The notes beneath the pieces are model-generated. The model did not search any database. It saw nothing but the letters and a program-made list of their open reading frames with translations, and had not been told where the DNA came from. Below, in pieces: positions 43,958 through 53,857 of a DNA stretch of 57,116 nucleotides. The position numbers and the translations under genes are program-made. The stretch's first letter is position 1, and every line of letters starts with the position of its first letter. Source of the DNA: Zhongshania sp. (GTDB lineage Bacteria; Pseudomonadota; Gammaproteobacteria; Pseudomonadales; Spongiibacteraceae); assembly GCA_018066965.1 (NCBI GenBank), contig JAGPVP010000045.1:1-57116 (forward strand), read 5' to 3'.

Positions 43958-44386
43958 TTAAATGTTGGGGTTAAACAGCTGAACGCCGTCTAGCTTAGTG
44001 TTCCTTGGTGCTTTTTGTTCCAGTGCGGTTGCCATTGAGCCTGCGATACGTGTGGCGCGGGCTTTCATCTTCGCACAGTTTTCTCCCTCAAAGTGCTGGT
44101 CGATATTATGGTTTAGCAAGTATAGCCAGCGGGAAAAGTGATGCTGAGTGAGCTTAGCTTGCCGGTGTATATTTTGGTGGCGCTCAAAAAGTTGGCCGTG
44201 ATAATTTGCTTCGCCGAACAGCAGTTGAGCCCAAAAGTCGATGACTCTGGGTAGGTGATGTTCCAGCGAAAACGGTATGATGTCGTTGAAATAAAAACCG
44301 ATGATGGGGTCGGCTAATACATCTTGATAAAAATACCTAAGTAATTTTTCAAGATCATGGCGGTCAGTAATATCTGGTTTCGTCAT
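43958..44386 (-). CDS. group III truncated haemoglobin
   Basis: 142 residues, 2-over-2 globin of group III: 'LLRYFYQDVLADPIIGFYFND', 'HLPRVIDFWAQLLFGEANYHGQLFERHQNIHRQAKLTQHHFSRWLYLL'. A proximal His lies in the 'LTQHHFSRW' helix. These proteins bind oxygen, NO or CO; physiological role uncertain (NO/nitrosative stress in some bacteria). It ends 7 bases from the aminotransferase stop and is divergent from a NUDIX gene with an inverted repeat between. Confidence 0.88.
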   Translation of the reverse strand: MTKPDITDRHDLEKLLRYFYQDVLADPIIGFYFNDIIPFSLEHHLPRVIDFWAQLLFGEANYHGQLFERHQNIHRQAKLTQHHFSRWLYLLNHNIDQHFEGENCAKMKARATRIAGSMATALEQKAPRNTKLDGVQLFNPNI

Positions 44387-44432
44387 TGCTATACATTCAC
44401 TTTACGCGGCAGGGTCAGGCCGTTGTCTGTGG

Positions 44433-44474
44433 GTGCTAATATGTAAATGATTTGTAGAGCGGTAATGTTAGCAC
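44433..44474. promoter_or_regulatory. inverted repeat between the haemoglobin and NUDIX genes
   Basis: GTGCTAATAT (44433-44442) and ATGTTAGCAC (44465-44474) are inverted with one mismatch, separated by 22 bases, in the 125-base divergent promoter region. Possible paired operator half-sites; regulator unknown. Confidence 0.35.
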
Positions 44475-44517
44475 GAGCGCAACCACGTGATGTTGGCTCG
44501 GGTTAAAGGGGTTGGTA

Positions 44518-45114
44518 TTGATAGGTAAAGCATTGGAGGCGGTGGCGCTTCAGCACATTATAGAGCGCTTAGATAAGTTTAAGCCTCGTCAGCGCTGGTG
44601 GCGGCGCTGGGTGAAGCGCTCCGCAGTCGCACTTATTATGCGCGAGCTAAACGATCACATTGAAATCTTAATGATTAAGCGAGCTGACCGTGAGGGTGAT
44701 CCTTGGTCGGGGCACATGGCATTCCCCGGTGGCAGAATGGATCGCGGCGATGTGACGGGCTTGCGCACCGCAATGCGCGAGACCGAGGAAGAAATAGGTA
44801 TCTATCTAGATAAAGCGGGTCACTGTATTGGCAGGCTGTCAGACATCGTTAGTCGGCCGCACTCGGGCCGTCAGCCAATGGTAATCACCCCCTACGTGTT
44901 TAAATTGCATACGGCGGTTAGCATAGAAGCAAACCATGAAGTCGCCGAGGCGGTTTGGATTCCCCTGAGCTTTTTAATGGATCCCAAGCAGCGCGAAACG
45001 ATGGAGCTGCGACGGGGTAAGTTGGCGATGACCTTGCCGTGTTACAACTACGGTAAACGTCGTATTTGGGGCATGTCTTTAAAAATGTTAGATGAGCTAC
45101 TCAGCCTCGTTTGA
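44518..45114 (+). CDS. NUDIX hydrolase, CoA-pyrophosphatase-like
   Basis: About 198 residues. The NUDIX box is 'GGRMDRGD...AMRETEEEIGI' (near 70-98), preceded by 'DPWSGHMAFPGG', a pattern typical of CoA/ADP-ribose pyrophosphatases (NudL type). A following 'SRPHSGRQPMVITPYVF' supports the CoA-pyrophosphatase group. It hydrolyses nucleoside diphosphates linked to another group. The start is most likely TTG at 44518, 6 bases after AGGGG; another TTG at 44512 touches that site. Its 3' end overlaps the convergent secreted-protein gene by 18 bases. Confidence 0.82.
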   Translation: MIGKALEAVALQHIIERLDKFKPRQRWWRRWVKRSAVALIMRELNDHIEILMIKRADREGDPWSGHMAFPGGRMDRGDVTGLRTAMRETEEEIGIYLDKAGHCIGRLSDIVSRPHSGRQPMVITPYVFKLHTAVSIEANHEVAEAVWIPLSFLMDPKQRETMELRRGKLAMTLPCYNYGKRRIWGMSLKMLDELLSLV

Positions 45115-45816
45115 CTCGTTTGAATTTGTCGGTAGCTCGATTTTCTCAAGTCGGCTGGGTGGGCGAAAATCTAGCTCGTCAGCATCGGGTAGCGGATTGC
45201 GTTGCTGCTCCCAAAGATGAACTTTGGTTTCGTTGAGTAATTGTCTGGCGCGGGTTTGGGGTTTTACCGCTTCGGCGATAGCCGCGTCCGGCAGTATATT
45301 TTTCATCCATGCCTCGAATACAGGCATGATGACGGGCGTCTTTTTGGTGTCTAGATATTGCCAGCGCGAGCCATCTAGAATATTACCCGACACCCGCTGC
45401 TGTTTCACAGGCAGCCAGTAAACCCCGCAGCTAGATAAGCTAAAGTCATCTTGGCGGCCAAAGCTGATATTCGCTTTAAAGGGGTTGAAGGCGTCGGCGG
45501 GGGGGTTGTCGATGCGTTTAAGAGCCATAACCCAATGGCTGCCTGGCGTGAATTGCTCAGCGTCTGGGCGGCATAAATCGTCTTTCTTCCCCCAAATTCG
45601 AATTTGTTCGCGGTATTCGCTACCTTGGAAAACAGTATCTACGATGAGATCAAAGCCATTGCCCTGCGCGGCACCCACTTCGCCGTAAACCACTAAGTCT
45701 GTATCGGCGTAGACTGATTTAAAGGGGCCTTCCCATAAACATTCGCAGGCGAACGCGACTGGGCTAATAAGGAGTCCGGCAATAAGTGGTAGCGCTTTCA
45801 ACATAGAGCTTTTCAT
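45097..45816 (-). CDS. exported protein with TIMP/NTR-like Cys-x-Cys N-terminus
   Basis: 239 residues. A signal peptide (LKALPLIAGLLISPVAFA) is predicted to leave a mature protein beginning 'CECLWEGPF', then 'SVYADTDLVVYGEV' and 'LIVDTVFQGSEYREQIRIWG'. A mature N-terminal Cys-x-Cys followed by a 'DLVV.G.V' strand is how tissue-inhibitor-of-metalloproteinase / netrin-like OB folds begin. Later Cys are in 'DDLCRPD' and 'SSCGVYWL'. This assignment is by eye. The alternative, a lipoprotein, lacks an ideal lipobox (VAFAC). Function unknown. Confidence 0.6.
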   Translation of the reverse strand: MKSSMLKALPLIAGLLISPVAFACECLWEGPFKSVYADTDLVVYGEVGAAQGNGFDLIVDTVFQGSEYREQIRIWGKKDDLCRPDAEQFTPGSHWVMALKRIDNPPADAFNPFKANISFGRQDDFSLSSCGVYWLPVKQQRVSGNILDGSRWQYLDTKKTPVIMPVFEAWMKNILPDAAIAEAVKPQTRARQLLNETKVHLWEQQRNPLPDADELDFRPPSRLEKIELPTNSNESNEAE

Positions 45817-45876
45817 TTTGAATGGTGTTTCAGTAGTGAAGATATTGGCTTGCGAATAACTAAGACCATGTTAAAC

Positions 45877-45906
45877 AAAAAAGGCGCAATATTTTGCGCC
45901 TTTTTT
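45877..45906. terminator. intrinsic terminator after the outer-membrane protein gene
   Basis: AAAAAA-GGCGCAA (45877-45889) pairs with TTGCGCC-TTTTTT (45894-45906) around a 4-base loop: strong and usable on both strands. It separates the barrel gene from the secreted-protein gene. Confidence 0.95.
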
Positions 45907-45924
45907 GTGTTTTTTTGGTGAAGA

Positions 45925-46662
45925 CTAAATGTCGATAACCACACCTAAGAAGTAACCATCTACAGTGACGCTGGCTTCTTCATCGTCATCTTCAAGGTCA
46001 ACATCGAAGTTGCGGTAGCCCAGCTCAAGTCCGACGACGCCGAATTCATAGCCTAGACCAAGGCTTATATCGGTGATTTTATTGTCGCCATAAGAAATGA
46101 CATTGGCGAGGGCGGAGGCATACAGTCCAGTAAGCGGCAGGTCAAAACGTGCGTTGATGTAGCCCATCGGAACTGGTGCGTCGAGCTCGATAGAGCCATC
46201 ACGACCGGCGGCTGCTAAGCGAACTTCGCCATCGAACATACGTACGGTTAAACCGACGTCAAGATTCACCCAGTTGTCTAGGATTTCATAGTACAAGGTA
46301 GCATCGGTATGAGTTAAGTCGGTGGTTGAGTTTACAGACTCCCCTGCGGTGTAGTCCTTGCCGTCAAATGAAAAGTCGCGTGATATTTGGTTGGTCTCGC
46401 TGATATCGAGATCAGTGCGCTGTAGGCGAATATTAGGCAAAACGGGTACTGGGTGCTCTAGGGCAACGTAAAAGCTTTTGCCGGTTTCATCGTCATAGCC
46501 TAGGTCCTTGTTCATATCTACGCTTTGTGAGCCTGCTTTAACATCGCCGTCCCAGCTTTGCTTCCACATATAAGCGCCAGCGCTAGCACCGACGATGTCG
46601 GCTTGGGTGGCAACAGATGCACTTGCTGCGAGTATTGCCAAGGCTATCAGTCGTTTTTGCAT
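45925..46662 (-). CDS. TIGR04219-type outer-membrane beta-barrel protein
   Basis: 245 residues with signal peptide (LIALAILAASASVATQA-DI). Beta-barrel-like alternation follows: 'GASAGAYMWKQSWDGDV', 'SFYVALEHPVPVLPNIRLQRTDLDIS', 'DATLYYEILDNWVNLDVGLTVRMFDG', and a C-terminal 'FLGVVIDI'. It fits the TIGR04219 family of short outer-membrane proteins; function unknown. It lies 67 bases after hemB and ends in a strong terminator. Confidence 0.8.
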   Translation of the reverse strand: MQKRLIALAILAASASVATQADIVGASAGAYMWKQSWDGDVKAGSQSVDMNKDLGYDDETGKSFYVALEHPVPVLPNIRLQRTDLDISETNQISRDFSFDGKDYTAGESVNSTTDLTHTDATLYYEILDNWVNLDVGLTVRMFDGEVRLAAAGRDGSIELDAPVPMGYINARFDLPLTGLYASALANVISYGDNKITDISLGLGYEFGVVGLELGYRNFDVDLEDDDEEASVTVDGYFLGVVIDI

Positions 46663-46729
46663 GGTAGATCCCCTGTAGTAGTTGTTTTATCCGCGTTAAC
46701 GATAAGCGGTCTGTATGACAGCGTAAATA

Positions 46730-47743
<1,014 letters not shown>

Positions 47744-47749
47744 CTACTC

Positions 47750-49033
47750 TCAGCGCAAGGTTTTAAAAACGTGTTCGGCAATATCTAGGGTCTCTTCAAT
47801 ATCGGCGTCGCTGTGCGCCGATGACAAAAAGCCCGCTTCATAAGAGGCGGGAGCAAGATAAACGCCACCTTCTAGCATGCCGTGGAAAAAGCGGTTAAAG
47901 CGATCGGTGTCGCAGGCCATTACTTGTTGGTAGTTAGTGATATGTTCGGCTTCGGTAAAGAATACCCCGAACATGCTGCCAACGTGATTGCTGGTCATGG
48001 CGATTCCGGCGGCTTTAGCACGTTCTCTTAAGCCGTTTATGAGCATATCGGTCGCACGGAAAACCGGCTCGTAAAAACCGTCTTTTTCGATGTGCTTTAA
48101 CATACAAAGACCGGCGGCCATCGCAATGGGATTGCCAGAGAGCGTTCCCGCTTGGTAGACCGGTCCGCTAGGCGCGATGTATTCCATGATTTCACGCTTG
48201 CCACCGAAGGCTGCCACCGGCATGCCACCGCCAATAACCTTGCCTAGGCAAGTGAGGTCTGCGCTCACACCGTAATAGCCTTGTGCACCTTGTAGGCCAA
48301 GGCGGAACCCTGTCATTACTTCATCAATAATGAATACCGCACCGCTTTGGTCGCAACATTCTCTTAAGCATTCTAGAAAACCTGGGATGGGGGGGACGCA
48401 GTTCATGTTGCCGGCAACGGGCTCTACAATAATGCAGGCAACTTGTTCGCCGTATTCGGCAAAGGCGGCGCGCACGCCATCGATGTCGTTGTAGCTCAGG
48501 GTGATGGTGTGTTCTGCCAATGCTGCGGGAACACCGGGTGAACTGGGTACCCCCATGGTCAACGCGCCGGAGCCGGCTTTAATCAGCAATGAATCTGAGT
48601 GACCGTGATAGCAGCCTTCGAATTTGATGATTTTGTCGCGATTGGTATAGCCGCGTGCAAGACGAATGGCGCTCATGGTGGCTTCGGTGCCGGAATTAAC
48701 CATACGAACCATGTCCATGCCGGGCATGATACTGCAGAGCTTTTCGGCTAGTTGGGTTTCTATTTCTGTTGGTGCGCCAAAGCTGAGGCCTTTTTGCAGT
48801 TGTGCGGTGACGGTGGCGATGACATCTGGGTGGGCGTGACCGAGTAGCATGGGCCCCCACGATAATACGTAGTCGATGTATTTTTTGCCTTCAACGTCAA
48901 AAAGGTAAGGCCCTGAAGCGTGGTCGATAAATTTTGGGGTGCCACCGACCGCTTTAAATGCGCGCACCGGACTGTTAACGCCACCGGGAATACGGTGACG
49001 GGCGGTTTCAAATAATTGCTCAGAGCTAGTCAT
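47750..49033 (-). CDS. hemL: glutamate-1-semialdehyde 2,1-aminomutase
   Basis: 427 residues, PLP enzyme of the C5 haem pathway converting glutamate-1-semialdehyde to 5-aminolevulinate. Motifs: '[18 protein letters not shown]', '[16 protein letters not shown]', '[13 protein letters not shown]', '[13 protein letters not shown]', and the PLP lysine in '[17 protein letters not shown]'. It lies between hemJ and hemB, reading leftward, so three haem steps are grouped. Confidence 0.97.
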   Translation of the reverse strand: MTSSEQLFETARHRIPGGVNSPVRAFKAVGGTPKFIDHASGPYLFDVEGKKYIDYVLSWGPMLLGHAHPDVIATVTAQLQKGLSFGAPTEIETQLAEKLCSIMPGMDMVRMVNSGTEATMSAIRLARGYTNRDKIIKFEGCYHGHSDSLLIKAGSGALTMGVPSSPGVPAALAEHTITLSYNDIDGVRAAFAEYGEQVACIIVEPVAGNMNCVPPIPGFLECLRECCDQSGAVFIIDEVMTGFRLGLQGAQGYYGVSADLTCLGKVIGGGMPVAAFGGKREIMEYIAPSGPVYQAGTLSGNPIAMAAGLCMLKHIEKDGFYEPVFRATDMLINGLRERAKAAGIAMTSNHVGSMFGVFFTEAEHITNYQQVMACDTDRFNRFFHGMLEGGVYLAPASYEAGFLSSAHSDADIEETLDIAEHVFKTLR

Positions 49034-49114
49034 AGAAGAATCTTAATAATAAAAAATGTAAGTGGGCATTATCTCGCGCTAGGTAAATTATCGCCAGTGC
49101 GGGGGTGGCTGGCC

Positions 49115-49534
49115 TCAAAAGGGTTTGAGTACCACTAAAAGCACAATCGCAAATAAGGCGATAACAGGTGCTTCGTTAAACCAGCGATAAAATACGTGCT
49201 GGCGCTGATTTTGGTCATTGGCGAATTTTTTAACTAAGTGGCCGCAGTACAGGTGGTAGGCAATAAGGCCGGCTACAAAAAGTAATTTCAGGTGCAGCCA
49301 GCCAGCGCTGAGATAATAGTCCATGTTTTGCGCAATAAGTAAGGCGCCGAACAAAATGGTTAATACCGCGAACGGGCTTATAAAACGATAGAGTTTACGC
49401 TCCATGACTTTAAGGTGGTCGCGGGTGGCTTGATCTTCTGCCATCGCGTGGTATACGAAGAGCCTGGGCAGATAAAAAATACCGGCAAACCAGCAAATAA
49501 CCGCGATGATGTGAAAGGCTTTTAGCCAAAGCAT
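49115..49534 (-). CDS. hemJ: protoporphyrinogen IX oxidase, HemJ type
   Basis: 139 residues, four membrane helices, UPF0093/HemJ family. It oxidises protoporphyrinogen IX in the membrane. Conserved parts are 'KAFHIIAVICWFAGIFYLPRLFVYHA' (His8), 'RKLYRFISPFAVLTILFG', 'GWLHLKLLFVAGLIAYH' (with the conserved Lys) and 'RWFNEAPVIALFAIVLLVVLKPF'. It lies upstream of hemL (81-base gap), which supports a haem role. It is divergent from the ClC gene. Confidence 0.88.
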   Translation of the reverse strand: MLWLKAFHIIAVICWFAGIFYLPRLFVYHAMAEDQATRDHLKVMERKLYRFISPFAVLTILFGALLIAQNMDYYLSAGWLHLKLLFVAGLIAYHLYCGHLVKKFANDQNQRQHVFYRWFNEAPVIALFAIVLLVVLKPF

Positions 49535-49708
49535 GACGATGTACCTAAATTGTTAGTGCGAGGGGCTGTGGTAAAATCACATTTCCGGGTGCTGGGTGTT
49601 GCCAGTGAATTAGCATACAATATCTGTCTGCCAATTGCGGCCCGCCGCATTAATTTTTATCTAGCGCATTCTCATTAAGCTCTGCTGCCTGCACAGGCCT
49701 CTTATTAC

Positions 49709-51130
49709 ATGACCGCGAATAGTAAACGTACTCAGACTGCCCGTAGACTTCGTCTGTGGTGGACGCTGGGCAATCGTCATACGCGTCGCCAGTTAGGCAC
49801 CATCGAAGACTGGAAAACTCGCGGCGTGTTTTGGTTCGGTGCCTTAACGGTTGGCTTGGTTATTCAGGGCTTTGCTTGGCTGTCAGAAGAAAGTTTTTCG
49901 CTGACGGAGCAAATGTTTGATCGTTACCCCTATGCTTTTTTATTGATCACCCCGTTTGGTCTGATGGCCATTGTGTGGGTGATGAATTTAGGCGGTAAAG
50001 CTGCCCGTGGCAGTGGTATTCCGCAGGTATTGTTGGCGCATAAGCAAAGCTACCATTGGTTGCGGGTGCCATTTCTTTCTTTGCGAGTGGCAACACTGAA
50101 AGTATTGCTGACCTGTGCGGGCTTATTGGTGGGTGCAACGGTTGGGCGAGAAGGGCCGAGCGTTCATGTTGGCGCCGCGCTAATGTATAAATTTGGCACA
50201 TGGGCCAAGTTAAAGCAGAAACAGGTAGAGAGTAGCTTAATTGTAGCGGGGGGCGCGGCCGGTGTATCGGCTGCTTTCAACGCGCCTTTGGCGGGTATCG
50301 TGTTTGCGATTGAAGAGTTACAGCAATCGATGGAGGCGAGAACCACCGGCACCTTTATTATGGCGATTATTCTCTCGGGGGTGGTCGTATTAGCCTTCGC
50401 TGGGCACTACAGCTATTTTGGCGTTCCAGATGTAACTGCGCTGCCTTTGGCCGATTATCCTTATATTATTGGCGTGAGCGTAGCTTGTGGCTTATTAGGC
50501 GGTTTGTTTAGCTTGTTTCTAGTGCAGGGTAATCGTGCAATTGCGCCGTTTGTGATGAAGAGTCCGCTGCGAGTCGCGTTTATAATAGGTATCTTCTTGG
50601 CGGGCATGGCAATTCTGTCTGGTGGCCTGACTATGGGTAGTGGCTACGTTGAGGCGAAGGCTCTGTTAGCAGGAGAGGCTGAGGGAAGTTGGTTGACCGC
50701 TGGTGGCAAAGTGTTAGCGACACTGCTGACCTATTTTAGCGGCATACCTGGCGGCATTTTCTCTCCAAGTTTGGCCGCCGGTGCAGAACTTGGTTCGGCG
50801 ATGGGCCCCATGTTTCCCCAGGTGCCTGCGGTGTCCTTAATATTGGTTGGTATGGCGAGTTATTTTGCTGGCGTGGTTCAGCGGCCAATCACTGCATTTG
50901 TTATTGTGCTGGAGTTGACCGGCAATAATCACGATATACTGCCAGCTCTCATGGTCAGTGCACTTGTCGCAACAGCGGTGTCAAAGCTGGTGATGACGGA
51001 GCCGGTTTATCATGTGTTGGCGAGAGATTTAGTGCGCGGCTGGGATTACTTGCTGCGTGAGAAAGAAGAATCAGAGTTGGTGGCGGCAACTGATGAAGCG
51101 GTTGCGGATCAAAAGAATGAACAGCGCTAA
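49709..51130 (+). CDS. ClC-family chloride/proton antiporter
   Basis: 473 residues, inner-membrane ClC protein. Selectivity motifs are seen in order: 'GSGIPQ' (near 100), 'GREGPSVH' (the gating Glu), 'GVSAAFNAPLAGIVFAIEELQ' (carrying the internal proton Glu), and 'GIPGGIFSPSLAAGAELG'. Both glutamates of E. coli ClcA are present, so exchange of chloride for protons rather than channel activity is expected. No CBS domains. It ends 15 bases before argC, possibly in one transcript. Confidence 0.92.
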   Translation: MTANSKRTQTARRLRLWWTLGNRHTRRQLGTIEDWKTRGVFWFGALTVGLVIQGFAWLSEESFSLTEQMFDRYPYAFLLITPFGLMAIVWVMNLGGKAARGSGIPQVLLAHKQSYHWLRVPFLSLRVATLKVLLTCAGLLVGATVGREGPSVHVGAALMYKFGTWAKLKQKQVESSLIVAGGAAGVSAAFNAPLAGIVFAIEELQQSMEARTTGTFIMAIILSGVVVLAFAGHYSYFGVPDVTALPLADYPYIIGVSVACGLLGGLFSLFLVQGNRAIAPFVMKSPLRVAFIIGIFLAGMAILSGGLTMGSGYVEAKALLAGEAEGSWLTAGGKVLATLLTYFSGIPGGIFSPSLAAGAELGSAMGPMFPQVPAVSLILVGMASYFAGVVQRPITAFVIVLELTGNNHDILPALMVSALVATAVSKLVMTEPVYHVLARDLVRGWDYLLREKEESELVAATDEAVADQKNEQR

Positions 51131-51145
51131 AGGAGGAATATTCAG

Positions 51146-52186
51146 GTGCTAAAAGTTGGAATAGTGGGTGGTACTGGTTACACCGGAGCTGAATTGCTGC
51201 GTTTATTGTCTACCCATGCTGAGGCAGAGGTGGCAATGATTACTTCGCGCGCTGAAGATGGCGTCGCGGTTGATGAGTTATTTCCGAGTTTGCGCGGAGC
51301 AATTGATTTACGTTTTACCGCCCCAGATGTGAAGGCGCTGGCGAGTTGCGATGTGGTGTTTTTTGCGACGCCTCACAATGTTGCTATGAATATGGTGCCG
51401 GAATTACTTGCCGCGGGAACCCGTATCATCGACCTGTCTGCGGATTTCCGGATTAGCGATGCCGCGTTGTGGTCAAAGTGGTACAACGAAGAGCATGCCT
51501 GTCCGGATGTGTTGGCGACGGCGGTTTATGGTTTGCCCGAGCGCAATACCGATAAGATTCGCGACGCTAAGTTAATTGCCTGTCCAGGCTGTTATCCAAC
51601 GGCGATAGAGTTGGGTTTGATTCCCTTGCTTGAGCAAAAACTGGTTGATCCCAAGCGCTTGATCGCGAGTGCGGCGTCAGGTGTGAGCGGGGCGGGACGT
51701 CAGGCGAAGATTGATAATATCTATGCGGAGCTATCGGAAAGCTTTAAGGCTTACGGTGTTGCTGGGCATCGCCACTTGCCGGAAATTGAGCAAGAGTTGG
51801 CATTGGCGGCTGGCGGCCTAGTAGGGCTGACGTTTACACCGCATTTATTACCGCAGGTGCGAGGCATTCACGCAACCCTGTTCTCGGAGCTACTGGACCC
51901 AGCTGTGTCCTTGGATGAGCTGCAATTTATGTTTGAAAAGCGTTACGCCGATGCGCCTTTTGTCGATGTAATGCCTTTGGGCAGTTTGCCGCAAACACGC
52001 TCAGTACGTGGTGCTAATACCTGCCGCATCGCTGTCTATCGTCCGCAGAATCGAGACACCGTGGTGGTGTTGTCGGTCATCGATAACTTGGTGAAGGGGG
52101 CTTCCGGTCAGGCGATTCAGAACATGAATATTATGTTCGGCTTACCAGAAACGATGGGGCTACAAGGTTTGGCATTGCTACCTTAA
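51146..52186 (+). CDS. argC: N-acetyl-gamma-glutamyl-phosphate reductase
   Basis: 346 residues. NADPH-dependent reduction of N-acetylglutamyl phosphate in arginine synthesis. Rossmann motif '[18 protein letters not shown]'; catalytic Cys in '[15 protein letters not shown]'; later '[11 protein letters not shown]', '[16 protein letters not shown]' and '[11 protein letters not shown]'. The start is GTG with a perfect AAAGGAGG 9 bases upstream. It is followed by erpA with its own promoter. Confidence 0.96.
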   Translation: MLKVGIVGGTGYTGAELLRLLSTHAEAEVAMITSRAEDGVAVDELFPSLRGAIDLRFTAPDVKALASCDVVFFATPHNVAMNMVPELLAAGTRIIDLSADFRISDAALWSKWYNEEHACPDVLATAVYGLPERNTDKIRDAKLIACPGCYPTAIELGLIPLLEQKLVDPKRLIASAASGVSGAGRQAKIDNIYAELSESFKAYGVAGHRHLPEIEQELALAAGGLVGLTFTPHLLPQVRGIHATLFSELLDPAVSLDELQFMFEKRYADAPFVDVMPLGSLPQTRSVRGANTCRIAVYRPQNRDTVVVLSVIDNLVKGASGQAIQNMNIMFGLPETMGLQGLALLP

Positions 52187-52204
52187 TATGCGGTTTATGG
52201 GTAA

Positions 52205-52238
52205 ATACTTGACTGTTTTAGTCGGAAAAGCCGATAAT
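52205..52238 (+). promoter_or_regulatory. erpA promoter overlapped by an IscR type-1-like site
   Basis: -35 TTGACT (52209-52214) and -10 GATAAT (52233-52238) with an 18-base spacer. Bases 52205-52229 match the E. coli IscR type-1 consensus (ATASYYGACT-RWWWY-AGTCRRSTAT) at 22 of 25 positions, including both GACT/AGTC arms. The site covers the -35, so [2Fe-2S]-IscR should repress erpA when clusters are plentiful. Confidence 0.8.
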
Positions 52239-52250
52239 TGCTTTAATTGC

Positions 52251-52266
52251 GGTGCAAATTTGCACC
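52251..52266. promoter_or_regulatory. perfect 16-bp palindrome in the erpA leader
   Basis: GGTGCAAATTTGCACC is its own reverse complement with no loop, 13 bases after the -10 box and 22 bases before the ATG. Lacking a loop, it is more likely a protein-binding site than an RNA hairpin. Binding protein unknown. Confidence 0.5.
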
Positions 52267-52287
52267 TATGTAGTAGTGAGGTGATAT

Positions 52288-52641
52288 ATGTCTGCGGTTG
52301 AACAATTCACACCGTCAGTACTAACGTTGACGGATAAAGCGGTGGCCAAGGTTAAAAACTTGGTTGAGTCTGAGTCTAATGACGACTTGAAGTTGCGCGT
52401 ATTTGTTACCGGGGGTGGTTGTTCGGGATTTCAGTATGGCTTCACCTTTGATGAAATCGCAGAGGAAGATGACACTCTGGTTCAGCGCGATGGCGTGACT
52501 GTACTTGTTGATCCATTAAGCTATCAATATATTGATGGTGCTCAGGTCGATTACACCGAAGGGCTAGAAGGCTCTCGTTTTGTAGTGACTAATCCTAATG
52601 CCAGCACCACTTGCGGCTGCGGATCTTCATTCTCGGTATAA
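52288..52641 (+). CDS. erpA: iron-sulfur cluster insertion protein ErpA
   Basis: 117 residues, A-type Fe-S carrier. The three conserved Cys are in '[12 protein letters not shown]' and the C-terminal '[11 protein letters not shown]'. It delivers [4Fe-4S]/[2Fe-2S] clusters to target enzymes. GAGGTGAT precedes the ATG. The order argC...erpA-anmK-mepM-tyrS matches Pseudomonas. The promoter carries an IscR-type site. Confidence 0.96.
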   Translation: MSAVEQFTPSVLTLTDKAVAKVKNLVESESNDDLKLRVFVTGGGCSGFQYGFTFDEIAEEDDTLVQRDGVTVLVDPLSYQYIDGAQVDYTEGLEGSRFVVTNPNASTTCGCGSSFSV

Positions 52642-52650
52642 AACGGTATC

Positions 52651-52678
52651 GGCCTGGCAATCGTCAGGCCTTCTCTTT
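52651..52678 (+). terminator. intrinsic terminator of erpA
   Basis: GGCCTGGC (52651-52658) pairs with GTCAGGCC (52663-52670), 8 bp with one G-U, tetraloop AATC, followed by TTCTCTTT. It lies 10 bases after the erpA stop, before convergent anmK. Confidence 0.75.
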
Positions 52679-52735
52679 GCAATATCTCTTCTGATTTTTT
52701 GCGTACTTTTCTTTGTATCCAGTTATTCGTGGGCT

Positions 52736-53857
52736 TTACGCGGGATAAATGGCGCCGAGTATTCGTGGCCCATCTGCGCCAGTAACGGCGGCAATATTGC
52801 CGGGTAAGTTATTTAGAGTTTGTTTGGCTAACCACGCAAATGCCACGGCTTCGACCCAGTCAGGCGGAATGCCAAGCTCTTGTGTGTCGCTTACTTTACG
52901 TGAGGGCAGAAGCGCGCTGATACGCTTGCGAAGTGCCAGATTTGCACTGCCACCACCACAGATGAAAACTGGCGTGTTGCTCCCAGAGGACTTTTCTATG
53001 GCATCACAAATACTGCGTGCGGTGAGTTCCAGCAGCGTTGCCTGTACGTCTTCGGGTGCTATTGCTGGAAAATGCGCTAATGCACTCTCGACGATGCGCA
53101 TATTGAATTGTTCGCGGCCGGTGCTTTTGGGGCCGGTTTGGGCGTAATACGCAGTTTGTAAAAAGTGTTCTAAAAGCGTGGTGTTTACCTGACCGCTGGC
53201 CGCCCAGTTGCCATCGCGATCAAAGTCTTGCTGCAGACAGGCATTTATCCAGCCATCCATTAATACATTGCCGGGGCCGGTGTCGAAGCCGGTCACGTCG
53301 CCATTTTGTTTGAGCAGAGTGATATTGGCCATACCGCCGATATTTAAAATAATTCGATCTTCGGTGTTGCTTGCAAATACCGCGGCATGAAATGCAGGGA
53401 CCAGCGGCGCGCCTTGTCCTGCCGCAGCGATATCGCGACGACGAAAGTCTGCGACGGTGGTGATGCCGCATAGCTCGGCGATGGTATTGGGGTCGCCAAT
53501 TTGCAGAGTGAAGGCATGGTTGTGATGGCGCTCCGCGTTAGGCGGGCGATGCCGTACAGTTTGGCCATGGCTGCCAATTGCATTTATATCGGTAGTTTTA
53601 ATATTTGCGCTTTTGCAAAGCTGGAGTGCGGCATTGGCAAAAACGCGGCCGATTTCGCGGTCAGTTCTACCGAGTAGTTCTATTTCATCGTGGCTTGCTG
53701 CGCAAAGCTGGAGTATGTCGGCTTTTAATTCAGCGGGCAGCTGGGCTGAAATACTGTGCTCAAAAATGACGTTGTCATTTGCATCAACGCTGATCAGCGC
53801 CGCATCAATACCGTCGAGGCTGGTGCCGGACATTAGCCCTATGTACTTTAAGTCCAT
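52736..53857 (-). CDS. anmK: anhydro-N-acetylmuramic acid kinase
   Basis: 373 residues. Phosphorylates and opens 1,6-anhydro-MurNAc released from peptidoglycan, giving MurNAc-6-phosphate. Motifs: 'IGLMSGTSLDGIDAAL', 'IGSHGQTVRH', 'TLQIGDPNTIAE', 'VADFRRRDIAAAGQGAPLVP', 'LNIGGMANIT', 'GFDTGPGNVLMD'. The ATG overlaps the stop of the upstream peptidase gene by one base (TGATG), so wall cleavage and recycling genes are translationally coupled. Confidence 0.96.
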   Translation of the reverse strand: MDLKYIGLMSGTSLDGIDAALISVDANDNVIFEHSISAQLPAELKADILQLCAASHDEIELLGRTDREIGRVFANAALQLCKSANIKTTDINAIGSHGQTVRHRPPNAERHHNHAFTLQIGDPNTIAELCGITTVADFRRRDIAAAGQGAPLVPAFHAAVFASNTEDRIILNIGGMANITLLKQNGDVTGFDTGPGNVLMDGWINACLQQDFDRDGNWAASGQVNTTLLEHFLQTAYYAQTGPKSTGREQFNMRIVESALAHFPAIAPEDVQATLLELTARSICDAIEKSSGSNTPVFICGGGSANLALRKRISALLPSRKVSDTQELGIPPDWVEAVAFAWLAKQTLNNLPGNIAAVTGADGPRILGAIYPA

